From: a virus
Virus record (IMG/VR): IMGVR_UViG_3300018414_000011
Coordinates: 1-45,845 of that record
Direction: 5' to 3' (one strand)
DNA: 45,845 bases
This document shows, piece after piece, positions 39,703-45,845 of the stretch. Numbering within the stretch: position 1 is the stretch's first letter; each line of letters starts with the position of its first letter. The notes under the pieces are model-generated. The model ran no database searches and was not told the DNA's origin. It was given only the letters and a program-made list of their open reading frames with translations. The translations under genes and the position numbers were made by a program.

Positions 39703-39838
39703 TCTCTTCCCTTTCCCTCAAATAATCCACAGCAGCCCTATATTGTTCATCAAACTGATAAGTGGATTGCCAACTACTCCAATATGTGTTTTCAAGAGCT
39801 TCCACAAGCTCTTTTAGAAGCTGTTCGGATTGTGTCAT
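39680..39838 (-). CDS. 52-aa protein upstream of the ligase
   Basis: ATG at 39838 behind GGAAGAGATTAA, TAA at 39680-39682, overlapping the ligase start by 23 nt. Sequence MTQSEQLLKELVEALENTYW and VDYLREREENEF, helical and acidic. Found by reading the sequence; no family recognised. Confidence 0.55.
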   Translation of the reverse strand: MTQSEQLLKELVEALENTYWSSWQSTYQFDEQYRAAVDYLREREENEFIRNY

Positions 39839-40018
39839 TTAATCTCTTCCATAAACATAATGCCTTATCTCGTTGTTAAGTTGCTCAATCTCTTCTTCCA
39901 AACTTTCAATGTGTCGCTCTAAATTTAAGATATGATATTGAGCTTCTTCTAGTTCGATTAGAATTGATTCTCTTTCATGCAAAGCACATTCTTCTTTAGT
40001 CATTTCTACTTTATCCAT
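39839..40018 (-). CDS. 59-aa coiled-coil protein
   Basis: ATG at 40018, TAA at 39839-39841, one nt before the next start. One continuous coiled coil (LIELEEAQYHILNLERHIES, LEEEIEQLNNEI). Overlaps the stop of the zinc-protein gene. No family recognised. Confidence 0.55.
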   Translation of the reverse strand: MDKVEMTKEECALHERESILIELEEAQYHILNLERHIESLEEEIEQLNNEIRHYVYGRD

Positions 40019-40205
40019 TTTGTTTCTCCTCTTGAGTCAAATTGTACATATCTTTAACACATTCCTTGCACAACAGAATATGCTGACCTCTGTTTCTAAT
40101 GCTATAAGTTTTAATAGCTTTCTCAGAGTTACGCTGCATTAGCTTATCGCATCCTCTGCAATATCCGTCTCTTTGCATTAATGTGTATTCAAGTTTGTTG
40201 GACAT
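40011..40205 (-). CDS. Small zinc-binding protein (CxxC...CxxC)
   Basis: 64 aa. CRGC at about 16-19 and CKEC at about 46-49 form a treble-clef or zinc-ribbon pair around YSIRNRGQHILL. Ribosome site AAGGACAATATT. The helicase lacks a zinc ribbon, but no link is shown. Function unknown. Confidence 0.65.
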   Translation of the reverse strand: MSNKLEYTLMQRDGYCRGCDKLMQRNSEKAIKTYSIRNRGQHILLCKECVKDMYNLTQEEKQNG

Positions 40206-40215
40206 AATATTGTCC

Positions 40216-40410
40216 TTATTTCACTTTCCGCAATCCAACATAATCAGCAATAATATACCAATCTGGAACAACACTGGAAGAATTGTGTTTAAGATTATAT
40301 TCTACCTCAAACTTACGAGCTTCCTCTTCAGTATCGAAGTATTTCACTTCATCAATCTTAGAACCCCATCCACGTTCAGATTCTATCATGTTTACGGCAT
40401 ATTTGTTCAT
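40216..40410 (-). CDS. 64-aa WGSKIDEVKYFDTEEEA-type phage protein
   Basis: Sequence GWGSKIDEVKYFDTEEEARK ... VPDWYIIADYVG matches a group of small early phage proteins with the same 'KIDEVK.FDT.EEA' and 'VPDWY..A' blocks. Ribosome site AAAGGAGAACATT. Function unknown. Confidence 0.65.
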   Translation of the reverse strand: MNKYAVNMIESERGWGSKIDEVKYFDTEEEARKFEVEYNLKHNSSSVVPDWYIIADYVGLRKVK

Positions 40411-40421
40411 AATGTTCTCCT

Positions 40422-41072
40422 TTAAGTAACTTTAAACACGCTATTAATTTGCTCAGCAATCAATCCTGCTAGAATAACATGCTCTTTCTGTGTCACACCT
40501 TCTTCCATACGCACTTGCAAGTAATGAATCCAAGAACGAATTGTGCCATTTACATAGAGTCGTGACATTGTAAGTCCTTCTGGAAGAATAACACGAGCCA
40601 CTTCTTTAGCAATACCAAATCCAAGAGCTTGTTGATAGCGCTCTTTTACAAGTTCCAATACTTCATTTTGAATATCTTCCCAAACTCTGCAAAGAGTCTC
40701 GTCTTCAGTGTCAATACTATTCTGTCGATTCTTTGTATCTTGCATTCGTAAATCACGAATACAGAAAGCTTCTTCTAATTGTGTCACATCGGCATAACGT
40801 TGTGAGAATTCCTGAAAAGCAAAGCTGCGATGACGCAATAGTTGTCGTGCAATATCACGAGGGCAATTCACCTCAACAACACAATTAGCCATCTCTAGAG
40901 GGCTCCAGTGCTTATGTCGAATTAAGTAATCAATTAATTTGTTTGCTGTCTCAAAATTCATCTGATTTGAAGGATTTGAAACTCTTGCGCAAAAAGATAT
41001 TAGATCATGCATAGATTCCATCTCTGAAACTACTGGTTTCGTTACCGCAATTAATTTTGCTTCAAATGTCAT
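40422..41072 (-). CDS. thyX: Flavin-dependent thymidylate synthase
   Basis: 216 aa. ThyX signature R80-H81-R82-x7-S90 in RHRSFAFQEFSQRY, preceded by the KHWSPLEMANCVVEV core and followed by a C-terminal WIHYLQVRMEEGVTQKEH block with the second conserved region. It methylates dUMP to dTMP using methylenetetrahydrofolate, FAD and NADPH. It works downstream of Dut and NrdAB of this phage. Ribosome site GAGGAAGA. Confidence 0.95.
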   Translation of the reverse strand: MTFEAKLIAVTKPVVSEMESMHDLISFCARVSNPSNQMNFETANKLIDYLIRHKHWSPLEMANCVVEVNCPRDIARQLLRHRSFAFQEFSQRYADVTQLEEAFCIRDLRMQDTKNRQNSIDTEDETLCRVWEDIQNEVLELVKERYQQALGFGIAKEVARVILPEGLTMSRLYVNGTIRSWIHYLQVRMEEGVTQKEHVILAGLIAEQINSVFKVT

Positions 41073-41281
41073 TCTTCCTCCTTATTCAATCCATAAATAA
41101 ACATCCCAAAAGCCTTACTCTTAATCCTATTAATTGTCTGCCGATCTTCTCGTGAAAGCATTTGAAACAATTCTGGAGAAATATAATTTTCTGTTATTGT
41201 CACTTCCAACCCTTTCCGTTCCATCTCACATGGACACCAAGGGTCATTTCCAATTCTTCCCATGCAGGCGCAAACGTTCAT
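41069..41281 (-). CDS. Cys-rich 70-aa protein
   Basis: From the ATG behind AAAGGAGAAACT. The N-terminus NVCACMGRIGNDPWCPCEME has two C-x-C pairs that could bind zinc. The remainder is helical and basic (SREDRQTINRIKSKAFGMFI). Overlaps the thyX start by 4 nt. Confidence 0.6.
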   Translation of the reverse strand: MNVCACMGRIGNDPWCPCEMERKGLEVTITENYISPELFQMLSREDRQTINRIKSKAFGMFIYGLNKEEE

Positions 41282-41514
41282 AGTTTCTCCTTTAGCTTCA
41301 AAACTTCTTCTAACAAATAAAAACAAATATCAATTCCTCCAGCATCTGGGAAAAGAGAATAGCCGCAATTTGAACTTGTTGCTTCTTCTAAAGATTCCCT
41401 AATGAATACAATATCTTCATCTGTAAGCTCTCGTTGTCTAACAATAGAGTGATAATCAGCTACTTCATTATACCCTACATGCATTTTATCCACAATTTCT
41501 TTTAAGGTTTTCAT
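41278..41514 (-). CDS. 78-aa protein, unknown
   Basis: From the ATG overlapping the previous stop (ATGA). Helical acidic sequence (LTDEDIVFIRESLEEATSSN; DICFYLLEEVLKLKEKL). No family recognised. Confidence 0.55.
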   Translation of the reverse strand: MKTLKEIVDKMHVGYNEVADYHSIVRQRELTDEDIVFIRESLEEATSSNCGYSLFPDAGGIDICFYLLEEVLKLKEKL

Positions 41515-41729
41515 CCCAATTTCTCCATAGCCTGAAGATACAACAAACAATAATTAAACTCTTCCAAATTCAATACAACATCCTCTCGAAGATTCTTTAA
41601 CGCGCCTACGGCAATAGCAAAATTAGGGACAGCACAAATCCCTCCCACATATTGCCAGCCTTCTATACGTTTCTGGTTGACAATTTCACAGAGGGCTTCT
41701 TCAGAGGAGGCTGAGAATGTTTTGTACAT
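41511..41729 (-). CDS. 72-aa protein, unknown
   Basis: KTFSASSEEALCEIVNQKRI and YVGGICAVPNFAIAVGALKN; start on a TAATG overlap. The opening resembles small 'EIVN..R..GW' phage proteins, with too little to assign. Confidence 0.55.
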   Translation of the reverse strand: MYKTFSASSEEALCEIVNQKRIEGWQYVGGICAVPNFAIAVGALKNLREDVVLNLEEFNYCLLYLQAMEKLG

Positions 41730-42061
41730 TAGCTAATCCTAACAGTTTTAATAACATCTGGAGCAACACTTGGAAACAACTGATTCCATTGTTTCATCCC
41801 TTCTTCAAAGCTCTTACGGAAGGTTTCTGGGTTACATACAGAGATATCAAAACCGATATAATAGTAATCGCCAGTATAACAGTTTAAGCATTCACCGTTA
41901 ATCTTGCCATTATTATACAACCATTCTTCAAAGCCATCGACTTCGATTTCTTCAATATCTGTCTCAGATAAGATGTTGGCAGACATTAGATATTCTTGTG
42001 CTTCGTCTTTGTCATAGAAAGTTTTACCAATTGCAATTACAGCATTGTAATCTACACCCAT
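41729..42061 (-). CDS. 110-aa protein, unknown
   Basis: From the ATG behind AAGGAGAAATAAC. GVDYNAVIAIGKTFYDKDEA, acidic middle, CLNCYTGDYYYIGFDISVCN. A mixed alpha/beta small domain is likely; no family recognised. Confidence 0.6.
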   Translation of the reverse strand: MGVDYNAVIAIGKTFYDKDEAQEYLMSANILSETDIEEIEVDGFEEWLYNNGKINGECLNCYTGDYYYIGFDISVCNPETFRKSFEEGMKQWNQLFPSVAPDVIKTVRIS

Positions 42062-42062
42062 G

Positions 42063-42287
42063 TTATTTCTCCTTAGGTTCATTTGGTTTATTAACTGCCA
42101 CATAGTATTCACTCATAGGCCGTCCTTCTTCCACAGAAGGGCTTCCTTCAAGCGTGTAATTAAACATTCCTTGCATTTGTTCACGCTCTCTTTCAAGCTT
42201 CTCATCTTTCAAGCCATCATAATAAATACTGAGCATGACAAGAAATAAGATGAAGAACCCTGAAATAATTAAGATTGAGATTGTCAT
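42063..42287 (-). CDS. Single-span membrane protein
   Basis: 74 aa. N-terminal transmembrane helix (ISILIISGFFILFLVMLSIY), then a charged soluble tail. Ribosome site AAGGAGAAATT. No family recognised. Confidence 0.6.
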   Translation of the reverse strand: MTISILIISGFFILFLVMLSIYYDGLKDEKLEREREQMQGMFNYTLEGSPSVEEGRPMSEYYVAVNKPNEPKEK

Positions 42288-42296
42288 AATTTCTCC

Positions 42297-42581
42297 TTAC
42301 ATAATTTCTGACTCTACTTCTTCATATTCTTGTTGGTATAGAATATCATCTGGATTAATCTTCATACAAGTTCCTTTCCATTTAGCCTCCCCAAGCCCTT
42401 CAATATGTTGGTCATAATTATTGAAAAGCTGTTCGGCAGCATATTTGAATAAATCATCTTCATTTTCTACTTCAAACATAAAATTACTAAACTCTTTCAT
42501 ATACTCTGATGTAAGACATTCATCTGGGATACTTACTTCAATTTCTTTTTCAACAACCACTCTCACCATTTTAGTTTTCAT
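42297..42581 (-). CDS. 94-aa acidic protein, unknown
   Basis: From the ATG behind GAGGAGAGAATT. KTKMVRVVVEKEIEVSIPDE, then acidic helices (VENEDDLFKYAAEQLFNNYD) and an acidic end. No family recognised. Confidence 0.6.
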   Translation of the reverse strand: MKTKMVRVVVEKEIEVSIPDECLTSEYMKEFSNFMFEVENEDDLFKYAAEQLFNNYDQHIEGLGEAKWKGTCMKINPDDILYQQEYEEVESEIM

Positions 42582-42591
42582 AATTCTCTCC

Positions 42592-42993
42592 TCATTTACA
42601 AAACCACAATTTATCAATATGCTTACATTGCTTTCCAAACTTATGCCTTGTTGTATTGAAATACAAATAATTCTTATCCAACACAGCTTCCATATTATAC
42701 ACTTCTCTAAACCTTGTCAACCAATATAAAGGCACTTTGTATTTCTGTCCTTTAGATTTATGCCAAGGAAACTGATGAGGCTCAGAAAGCACTTTAAACA
42801 CGTTTTGAGACGTTTTCTCTCGTCTGGCTAGGATTGTATCAACTGTAGCTCTTTGACAGCGTAGAGAGCATCCTGATGCTTCCCTGTAGACAGCGTGCCG
42901 AAGCATAACATATTCAGAAGCAGAAAGCTCTGCATTAGCTGCATAAGAAGAATTTAGGCAGAAGGCTAGGAATATAGCCACTCCTAGCTTCAT
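42592..42993 (-). CDS. Secreted SleB-like (Hydrolase_2) cell-wall hydrolase
   Basis: 133 aa. N-terminal signal peptide (MKLGVAIFLAFCLNSSYA, probable cut after residue 18 or 19). The mature part follows cell wall hydrolase SleB/Hydrolase_2: LRHAVYREASGC with Glu38, RATVDTILARREK, VLSEPHQFPWHKS, then LYFNTTRHKFG. Three or more Cys suggest disulphides in the periplasm. It should cleave peptidoglycan from the periplasmic side. It is far from the lysis genes and lies among early genes. Confidence 0.75.
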   Translation of the reverse strand: MKLGVAIFLAFCLNSSYAANAELSASEYVMLRHAVYREASGCSLRCQRATVDTILARREKTSQNVFKVLSEPHQFPWHKSKGQKYKVPLYWLTRFREVYNMEAVLDKNYLYFNTTRHKFGKQCKHIDKLWFCK

Positions 42994-43211
42994 TCTTTAT
43001 TCTCTTTCTTCGTAAAAACAACACAGTCTTTATAAGCATCCATCCAATTACAAAAATATATCATTAAAGCAAGTATATTCAGAAATGGAATAACAGAAGT
43101 TATCACTGTAATACCAATATCCTCTACTGTGATTTTACCTCGTAGCTTCATATTACCATAATAAGATAATATCCAAATGACAATAATTACAACAAAGTGG
43201 ATATACAGCAT
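42990..43211 (-). CDS. Two-span membrane protein
   Basis: 73 aa from the ATG on a TGATG overlap. Hydrophobic segments LYIHFVVIIVIWILSYYG and IGITVITSVIPFLNILALMI, plus a basic end. Overlaps the wall-hydrolase start by 4 nt, suggesting co-translation. Function unknown. Confidence 0.6.
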   Translation of the reverse strand: MLYIHFVVIIVIWILSYYGNMKLRGKITVEDIGITVITSVIPFLNILALMIYFCNWMDAYKDCVVFTKKENKE

Positions 43212-43759
43212 CACATTGTCCCTTTCAAAGCTTGCAACTTCTCTTGAGATGCCTTAATACTTTCTTCCAATTCCCTAATAGCTTTCTGTTGCTCTGTTTC
43301 TGCTATCTTGCGTTTCCACAGGAGCTTTCCGTTGAATTGATGACGAAGAAGGTAATAGGAATTTACAGGTTGTTCATAAACTTCTTTAAAATTACTTTCA
43401 TGGAATCCACCATACCACCAATCTGTTCCCGCACTCAAAGCCACCAATTCACCGTCTGATGATGTTGCAACAATATATGTAATGTTATTATCATCAACAG
43501 CCCTCATAAACGGCTTCAAATCCTTCTTAAAATCAAAGAAGATTGGAGAGCCTTCTGCGTTTACGCCGTTGGAAGGCTGTACTTCTACGAGTTTAAAGTT
43601 ACCTGAATCGTAAGTTTCACAATCACCTTCTAACTTGATATCAGTTCTGTTATGGTTAATCTCACTTACATATTTTACAATTCCAATATCTCCAGCATTC
43701 ATATTGCCAAAGGAATAATTAATACGGACAACTTTATCACCAGCTTTAAATTTGCTCAT
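43211..43759 (-). CDS. SH3/KOW-like protein with C-terminal coiled coil
   Basis: 182 aa. N-terminal barrel: SKFKAGDKVVRINYSFGNMN, AGDIGIVKYVSEIN, SGNFKLVEV. Middle domain with MRAVDDNNITYIVATSSDG and FHESNFKEVYE; C-terminal coiled coil (QQKAIRELEESIKASQEKLQ). Related in layout to the genes at 45190, 25629 and 18144. Ribosome site AAGGAGATTATA. Function unknown. Confidence 0.7.
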   Translation of the reverse strand: MSKFKAGDKVVRINYSFGNMNAGDIGIVKYVSEINHNRTDIKLEGDCETYDSGNFKLVEVQPSNGVNAEGSPIFFDFKKDLKPFMRAVDDNNITYIVATSSDGELVALSAGTDWWYGGFHESNFKEVYEQPVNSYYLLRHQFNGKLLWKRKIAETEQQKAIRELEESIKASQEKLQALKGTM

Positions 43760-43769
43760 TATAATCTCC

Positions 43770-43964
43770 TTAAACAGCAGAGGTTGTAGAAGCTGTGTCT
43801 TGCACAGTGGGAGCCGTGGCAGAGTTCAGAGCTTGCAAGGAAGCTTCCAGATTCTCAAGATGGTTGAGAATATCTGACACAATGTCGCATTGGAGGAAGT
43901 CTGCAAAGCCGTTCTGTACAATAAGGGCTTGCAATTCAGAGATTGTTTGTTTAGGGATTGCCAT
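43770..43964 (-). CDS. 64-aa protein, unknown
   Basis: Helical N-terminus (PKQTISELQALIVQNGFADF) then a Ser/Thr/Ala-rich disordered tail (TAPTVQDTASTTSAV). Ribosome site AAAGGAAATAAT. No family recognised. Confidence 0.55.
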   Translation of the reverse strand: MAIPKQTISELQALIVQNGFADFLQCDIVSDILNHLENLEASLQALNSATAPTVQDTASTTSAV

Positions 43965-44011
43965 ATTATTTCCTTTCAGATTTATTATTCAAAATTCGAG
44001 ATTCGTTTTGT

Positions 44012-44323
44012 TTAGTTATCCTTGTAAGGACTAAATTTATTAAGAAATGGAGCTACACTTAATGCCTTCTGTTTGAATTCCTCCAACAATGCTTTCTGCC
44101 TAGCTCTGTATTCTGCCTCCATTACAGTTAATTGTTTCTTGATATGCTCTCCGTCTTCAACTTCAAGAAATTCATAATTGTTTTCTCCTGAAAGAGAAAT
44201 TCGTCCATAGGATTTAGAAGTTACATGAATTCCATTGTCAGTGTTTGTCAAAATATTAGTAACTTCGCTTCCTACAACAAAAGGAAATCTATCATACTTC
44301 CAGAAGGCATATTTATTAGCCAT
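44012..44323 (-). CDS. 103-aa protein, unknown
   Basis: A beta-rich first half (FPFVVGSEVTNILTNTDNG, SLSGENNYEFLEVEDGEHIK) and a helical end (EAEYRARQKALLEEFKQKAL). Ribosome site AAGGAGAAATGAA. No family recognised. Confidence 0.6.
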   Translation of the reverse strand: MANKYAFWKYDRFPFVVGSEVTNILTNTDNGIHVTSKSYGRISLSGENNYEFLEVEDGEHIKKQLTVMEAEYRARQKALLEEFKQKALSVAPFLNKFSPYKDN

Positions 44324-44324
44324 T

Positions 44325-44975
44325 TCATTTCTCCTTGTTATTCAAAATTTGCGCTGCCTGTGCATTATAACGTAATTCATATTCTTGTAAAGCTTTTTCT
44401 TCAGAATATCTTGCTTTATACATCCCTATTGTCTTTAATGACAGATCATACTTCATTCCCACTTGAACTTGAGTTTTTCCAGAGTTTAAATCTTCTATGA
44501 TTTTTCGTAAAACATCTGGAGGGGTTGAAAGGGGCTTACCAAGGATTGTGCCGTTTGCAGCAGTGCGTTTTAGCCCTTGACGCACATTCTCAGATAATTC
44601 TTCAAGATATGTTTCTGCCATGCCTGCTAACACCAATACTAAAATCTTTCCTGCTGGAGAGTTACAGTCTGCTCCTCCGATTTCGAGAATACGCAATACG
44701 ACTTGTTTCTCTTTGAATTTCTTTATCATTCCAAGTGTATCTATCACATCTCGGCCTAGACGTGATACCGACTTCAGAACAACTGTGTCAAAGGGTTGAA
44801 GTTTGTCAAACATCCCCTTAAATGCTGGACGTTCTAACGCAGGAGTGGAGCCGGATACAGCATGTTCTACAACCCATTCATCAACATGAAATCCTGCTTG
44901 TTTTATTGCATGTTTCTGAGTGTCTGTAGTTTGACCTAAATCTGTGCTCACTCGCATATAACTGTAAATAGTCAT
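44325..44975 (-). CDS. Serine recombinase (resolvase/invertase type)
   Basis: 216 aa. N-terminal catalytic domain: YSYMRVSTDLGQTTDTQKHA with Arg8 and nucleophile Ser10, AVSGSTPALERPAF, VVLKSVSRLGRDVIDTLGMI, AGKILVLVLAGMAETYLEEL, then a C-terminal helix-turn-helix (KIIEDLNSGKTQVQVGMKYD). Size and layout fit small resolvases and invertases such as Tn3 resolvase or Gin, not large integrases. Target site unknown. It stands first in its unit behind a perfect promoter and inverted repeat. Confidence 0.92.
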   Translation of the reverse strand: MTIYSYMRVSTDLGQTTDTQKHAIKQAGFHVDEWVVEHAVSGSTPALERPAFKGMFDKLQPFDTVVLKSVSRLGRDVIDTLGMIKKFKEKQVVLRILEIGGADCNSPAGKILVLVLAGMAETYLEELSENVRQGLKRTAANGTILGKPLSTPPDVLRKIIEDLNSGKTQVQVGMKYDLSLKTIGMYKARYSEEKALQEYELRYNAQAAQILNNKEK

Positions 44976-44980
44976 AACAA

Positions 44981-45014
44981 AATCCCTTCAAAGTTTTTAC
45001 TCAATGAAGGGATT
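44981..45014 (-). promoter_or_regulatory. 10-bp perfect inverted repeat at the recombinase start
   Basis: AATCCCTTCA (44981-44990) and TGAAGGGATT (45005-45014), 14 bp apart. One arm overlaps the -10 box, the other contains the GAAGGGA ribosome site of the recombinase. It could be an operator, or the recombinase's own binding site. An RNA hairpin is unlikely, since most of the arm near -10 is upstream of the predicted start. Confidence 0.7.
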
Positions 45015-45040
45015 ATAGAGTGCATAAGTTACACTGTCAA
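45012..45040 (-). promoter_or_regulatory. Perfect sigma70 promoter of the recombinase gene
   Basis: Minus strand: TTGACA (45040-45035), 17-bp spacer, TATAAT (45017-45012). All 12 consensus bases match with optimal spacing. Confidence 0.88.
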
Positions 45041-45046
45041 CTGCTT

Positions 45047-45193
45047 TTAAAGAAATCTTCCATCCTTTGTTACTTCTTCTAACTGCTTTGTCCATTTGTA
45101 AGGAAGAATAAAACAATTTCTTCCTTCTTGGTCGAGACGTTCCCAATCTTCATCGGACAAGTTAAAATGTCTCTTAATATCTTCATCGTTCAT
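45047..45193 (-). CDS. 48-aa protein, unknown
   Basis: ATG at 45193 overlaps the upstream stop as ATGA; TAA at 45047-45049, just before the recombinase promoter. Sequence MNDEDIKRHFNLSDEDWERL, acidic and helical, then CFILPYKWTKQLEEVTKDGR. Possible small regulator; no family recognised. Confidence 0.6.
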   Translation of the reverse strand: MNDEDIKRHFNLSDEDWERLDQEGRNCFILPYKWTKQLEEVTKDGRFL

Positions 45194-45845
45194 TTCAAGC
45201 CCTCCAAAGCCTTTAACACTCTAGCCTTATCATACTCTACACCATCAATTATAATCATCTCTGGAGGCGTTTCTACAGCTTCTAGAGAGTATGTTGTAGT
45301 GGCTTTGAGGGTGTATTCTTGTCGGCCATCTTTTTCAAAATATGAGTTATAACTACCATAGGTAATTTTTCCGTTGTCATTAGTATATAAGTATTCGCAG
45401 TTATACTCGTTCAGTTCATGTTGATCTCCACTTTGCCACCAACACCCTAATGAAAACAAATACGCTTGAATCTGCTTAGAATACCCAAGTGAAAACAAAT
45501 ACTCTTGAATCTGCTTAGAATGCTCAGGAGAGTTTACACGGAATTTCATGCTTTTGAATTCTTGTATTTCTGTTACCTTTACAGGTTCCTTGTAAACAAC
45601 CCAAGTCCCGTCTTTTAAGAATTTGTCAACTGACTCTTCACCATACTCCATACAACCTTCCGACCCCCATCTTACAATGTAGCCATAAAATGACGAATAT
45701 AAGCTATATACTTCTCCGTCACCGTCTACTACCCATACCCCATCACTCTCTATGTGAGCTACTTTGTATTTCTCACCAAGAGCCAAATCCCATTCAGTTT
45801 CACCTGTGTAAATAACGTAATCTCCTACGTTCAGTATTTTAATAC
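45190..45845 (-). CDS. SH3-like protein with internal tandem duplication (5' end outside window)
   Basis: The frame stays open to the right edge, adding ILNVGDYVIYTGETEWDLAL before the first in-window TTG, so the gene is cut by the window. N-terminal SH3-like barrel (VGDYVIYTG, LGEKYKVAHIESDGVWVVDG). A central domain MKFRVNSPEHSKQIQEYLFS ends in WWQSGDQHELNEYNCEYLYT. The helix SKQIQxYLFSLG is present twice in tandem from a 39-bp duplication. C-terminal IIIDGVEYDKARVLKALEG. Function unknown. Confidence 0.7.
   Translation of the reverse strand, partial: IKILNVGDYVIYTGETEWDLALGEKYKVAHIESDGVWVVDGDGEVYSLYSSFYGYIVRWGSEGCMEYGEESVDKFLKDGTWVVYKEPVKVTEIQEFKSMKFRVNSPEHSKQIQEYLFSLGYSKQIQAYLFSLGCWWQSGDQHELNEYNCEYLYTNDNGKITYGSYNSYFEKDGRQEYTLKATTTYSLEAVETPPEMIIIDGVEYDKARVLKALEGLK
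45444..45521 (-). repeat. 39-bp tandem duplication inside the SH3-like gene
   Basis: Units 45444-45482 and 45483-45521 differ at three of 39 positions. The frame is kept; each unit encodes 13 residues, SKQIQ(E/A)YLFSLG plus Tyr or Cys. A recent slip or unequal exchange event. Confidence 0.9.

Noticed and set aside
42691-42717. TTGACA and TATAAT on the minus strand inside the wall-hydrolase gene
   Set aside because: Spacer only 15 bp and no gene start at a fitting distance downstream.
1-45845. tRNA genes, CRISPR arrays, insertion sequences, att sites
   Set aside because: No intergenic gap is large enough for a tRNA cluster or array, and no transposase or regularly spaced repeats were seen. 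A tRNA scan could still find a single gene overlapping a small frame.

Overview
The window is a large piece of an AT-rich, double-stranded DNA tailed bacteriophage genome. The tail is long and non-contractile: there is a lambda-like tape measure, tube, chaperone and tip set and no sheath gene. The host is probably Gram-negative, judging from the lambda-type tail tip, the cytoplasmic GH24 endolysin with holin and spanin-like neighbours, and several near-consensus sigma70 promoters. I see no integrase, lysogeny repressor, tRNA, rRNA, IS element or CRISPR array. The only recombinase is a small serine resolvase/invertase. I could not fix the host species from sequence alone.

Rightward half (1-16840, + strand), virion and lysis genes. 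The window opens inside a fibre gene with a C-terminal peptidase-S74 chaperone. A perfect TTGACA-17-TATAAT promoter follows, then a head-tail connector (HK97 gp10-like), tail terminator, small Ser/Thr-rich virion protein, major tail protein (followed by a hairpin terminator/attenuator), and a lambda G/GT-like pair of tail assembly chaperones joined by a -1 slippery site. Next come a 1,202-aa tape measure, two minor tail proteins, an NlpC/P60-like peptidase and a gpJ-like tail tip protein. A short fibre, a membrane protein, a TM-plus-coiled-coil protein, a beta-helix tailspike, a lysozyme and a putative holin complete the unit. An intrinsic terminator at 16805-16841 closes it, facing the end of the leftward unit.

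Leftward half (45845-16865, - strand), early/middle genes, tightly packed with ATGA, TAATG or TGATG stop/start overlaps and AAGGAG-type ribosome sites. From the right edge: an SH3-like protein cut by the window end; a serine recombinase behind a perfect sigma70 promoter with an inverted repeat; many small accessory proteins; a secreted SleB-like wall hydrolase; ThyX; ATP-dependent DNA ligase; a toprim plus helicase protein; T7-like family A DNA polymerase; a T7 gp2.5-like SSB with an HNH-AP2 homing nuclease gene next to it; a T7 gp6-like exonuclease; another HNH nuclease; an HTH-metallophosphoesterase; dUTPase; NrdB, NrdA and a glutaredoxin; a superinfection-immunity-like membrane protein; and several small unknown proteins.

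How they fit: SSB, exonuclease, polymerase, helicase and ligase make a near-complete T7-style replication set, while NrdAB, glutaredoxin, ThyX and Dut supply dNTPs. Combined with lambda-like tail morphogenesis, this is a mosaic virulent phage. Possible new biology lies in the promoter/inverted-repeat units, the unusual reductase metal-site spacing, a probable single-base frameshift near 31120, a fibre-gene remnant between duplicated promoter boxes, and the set of SH3-like early proteins.
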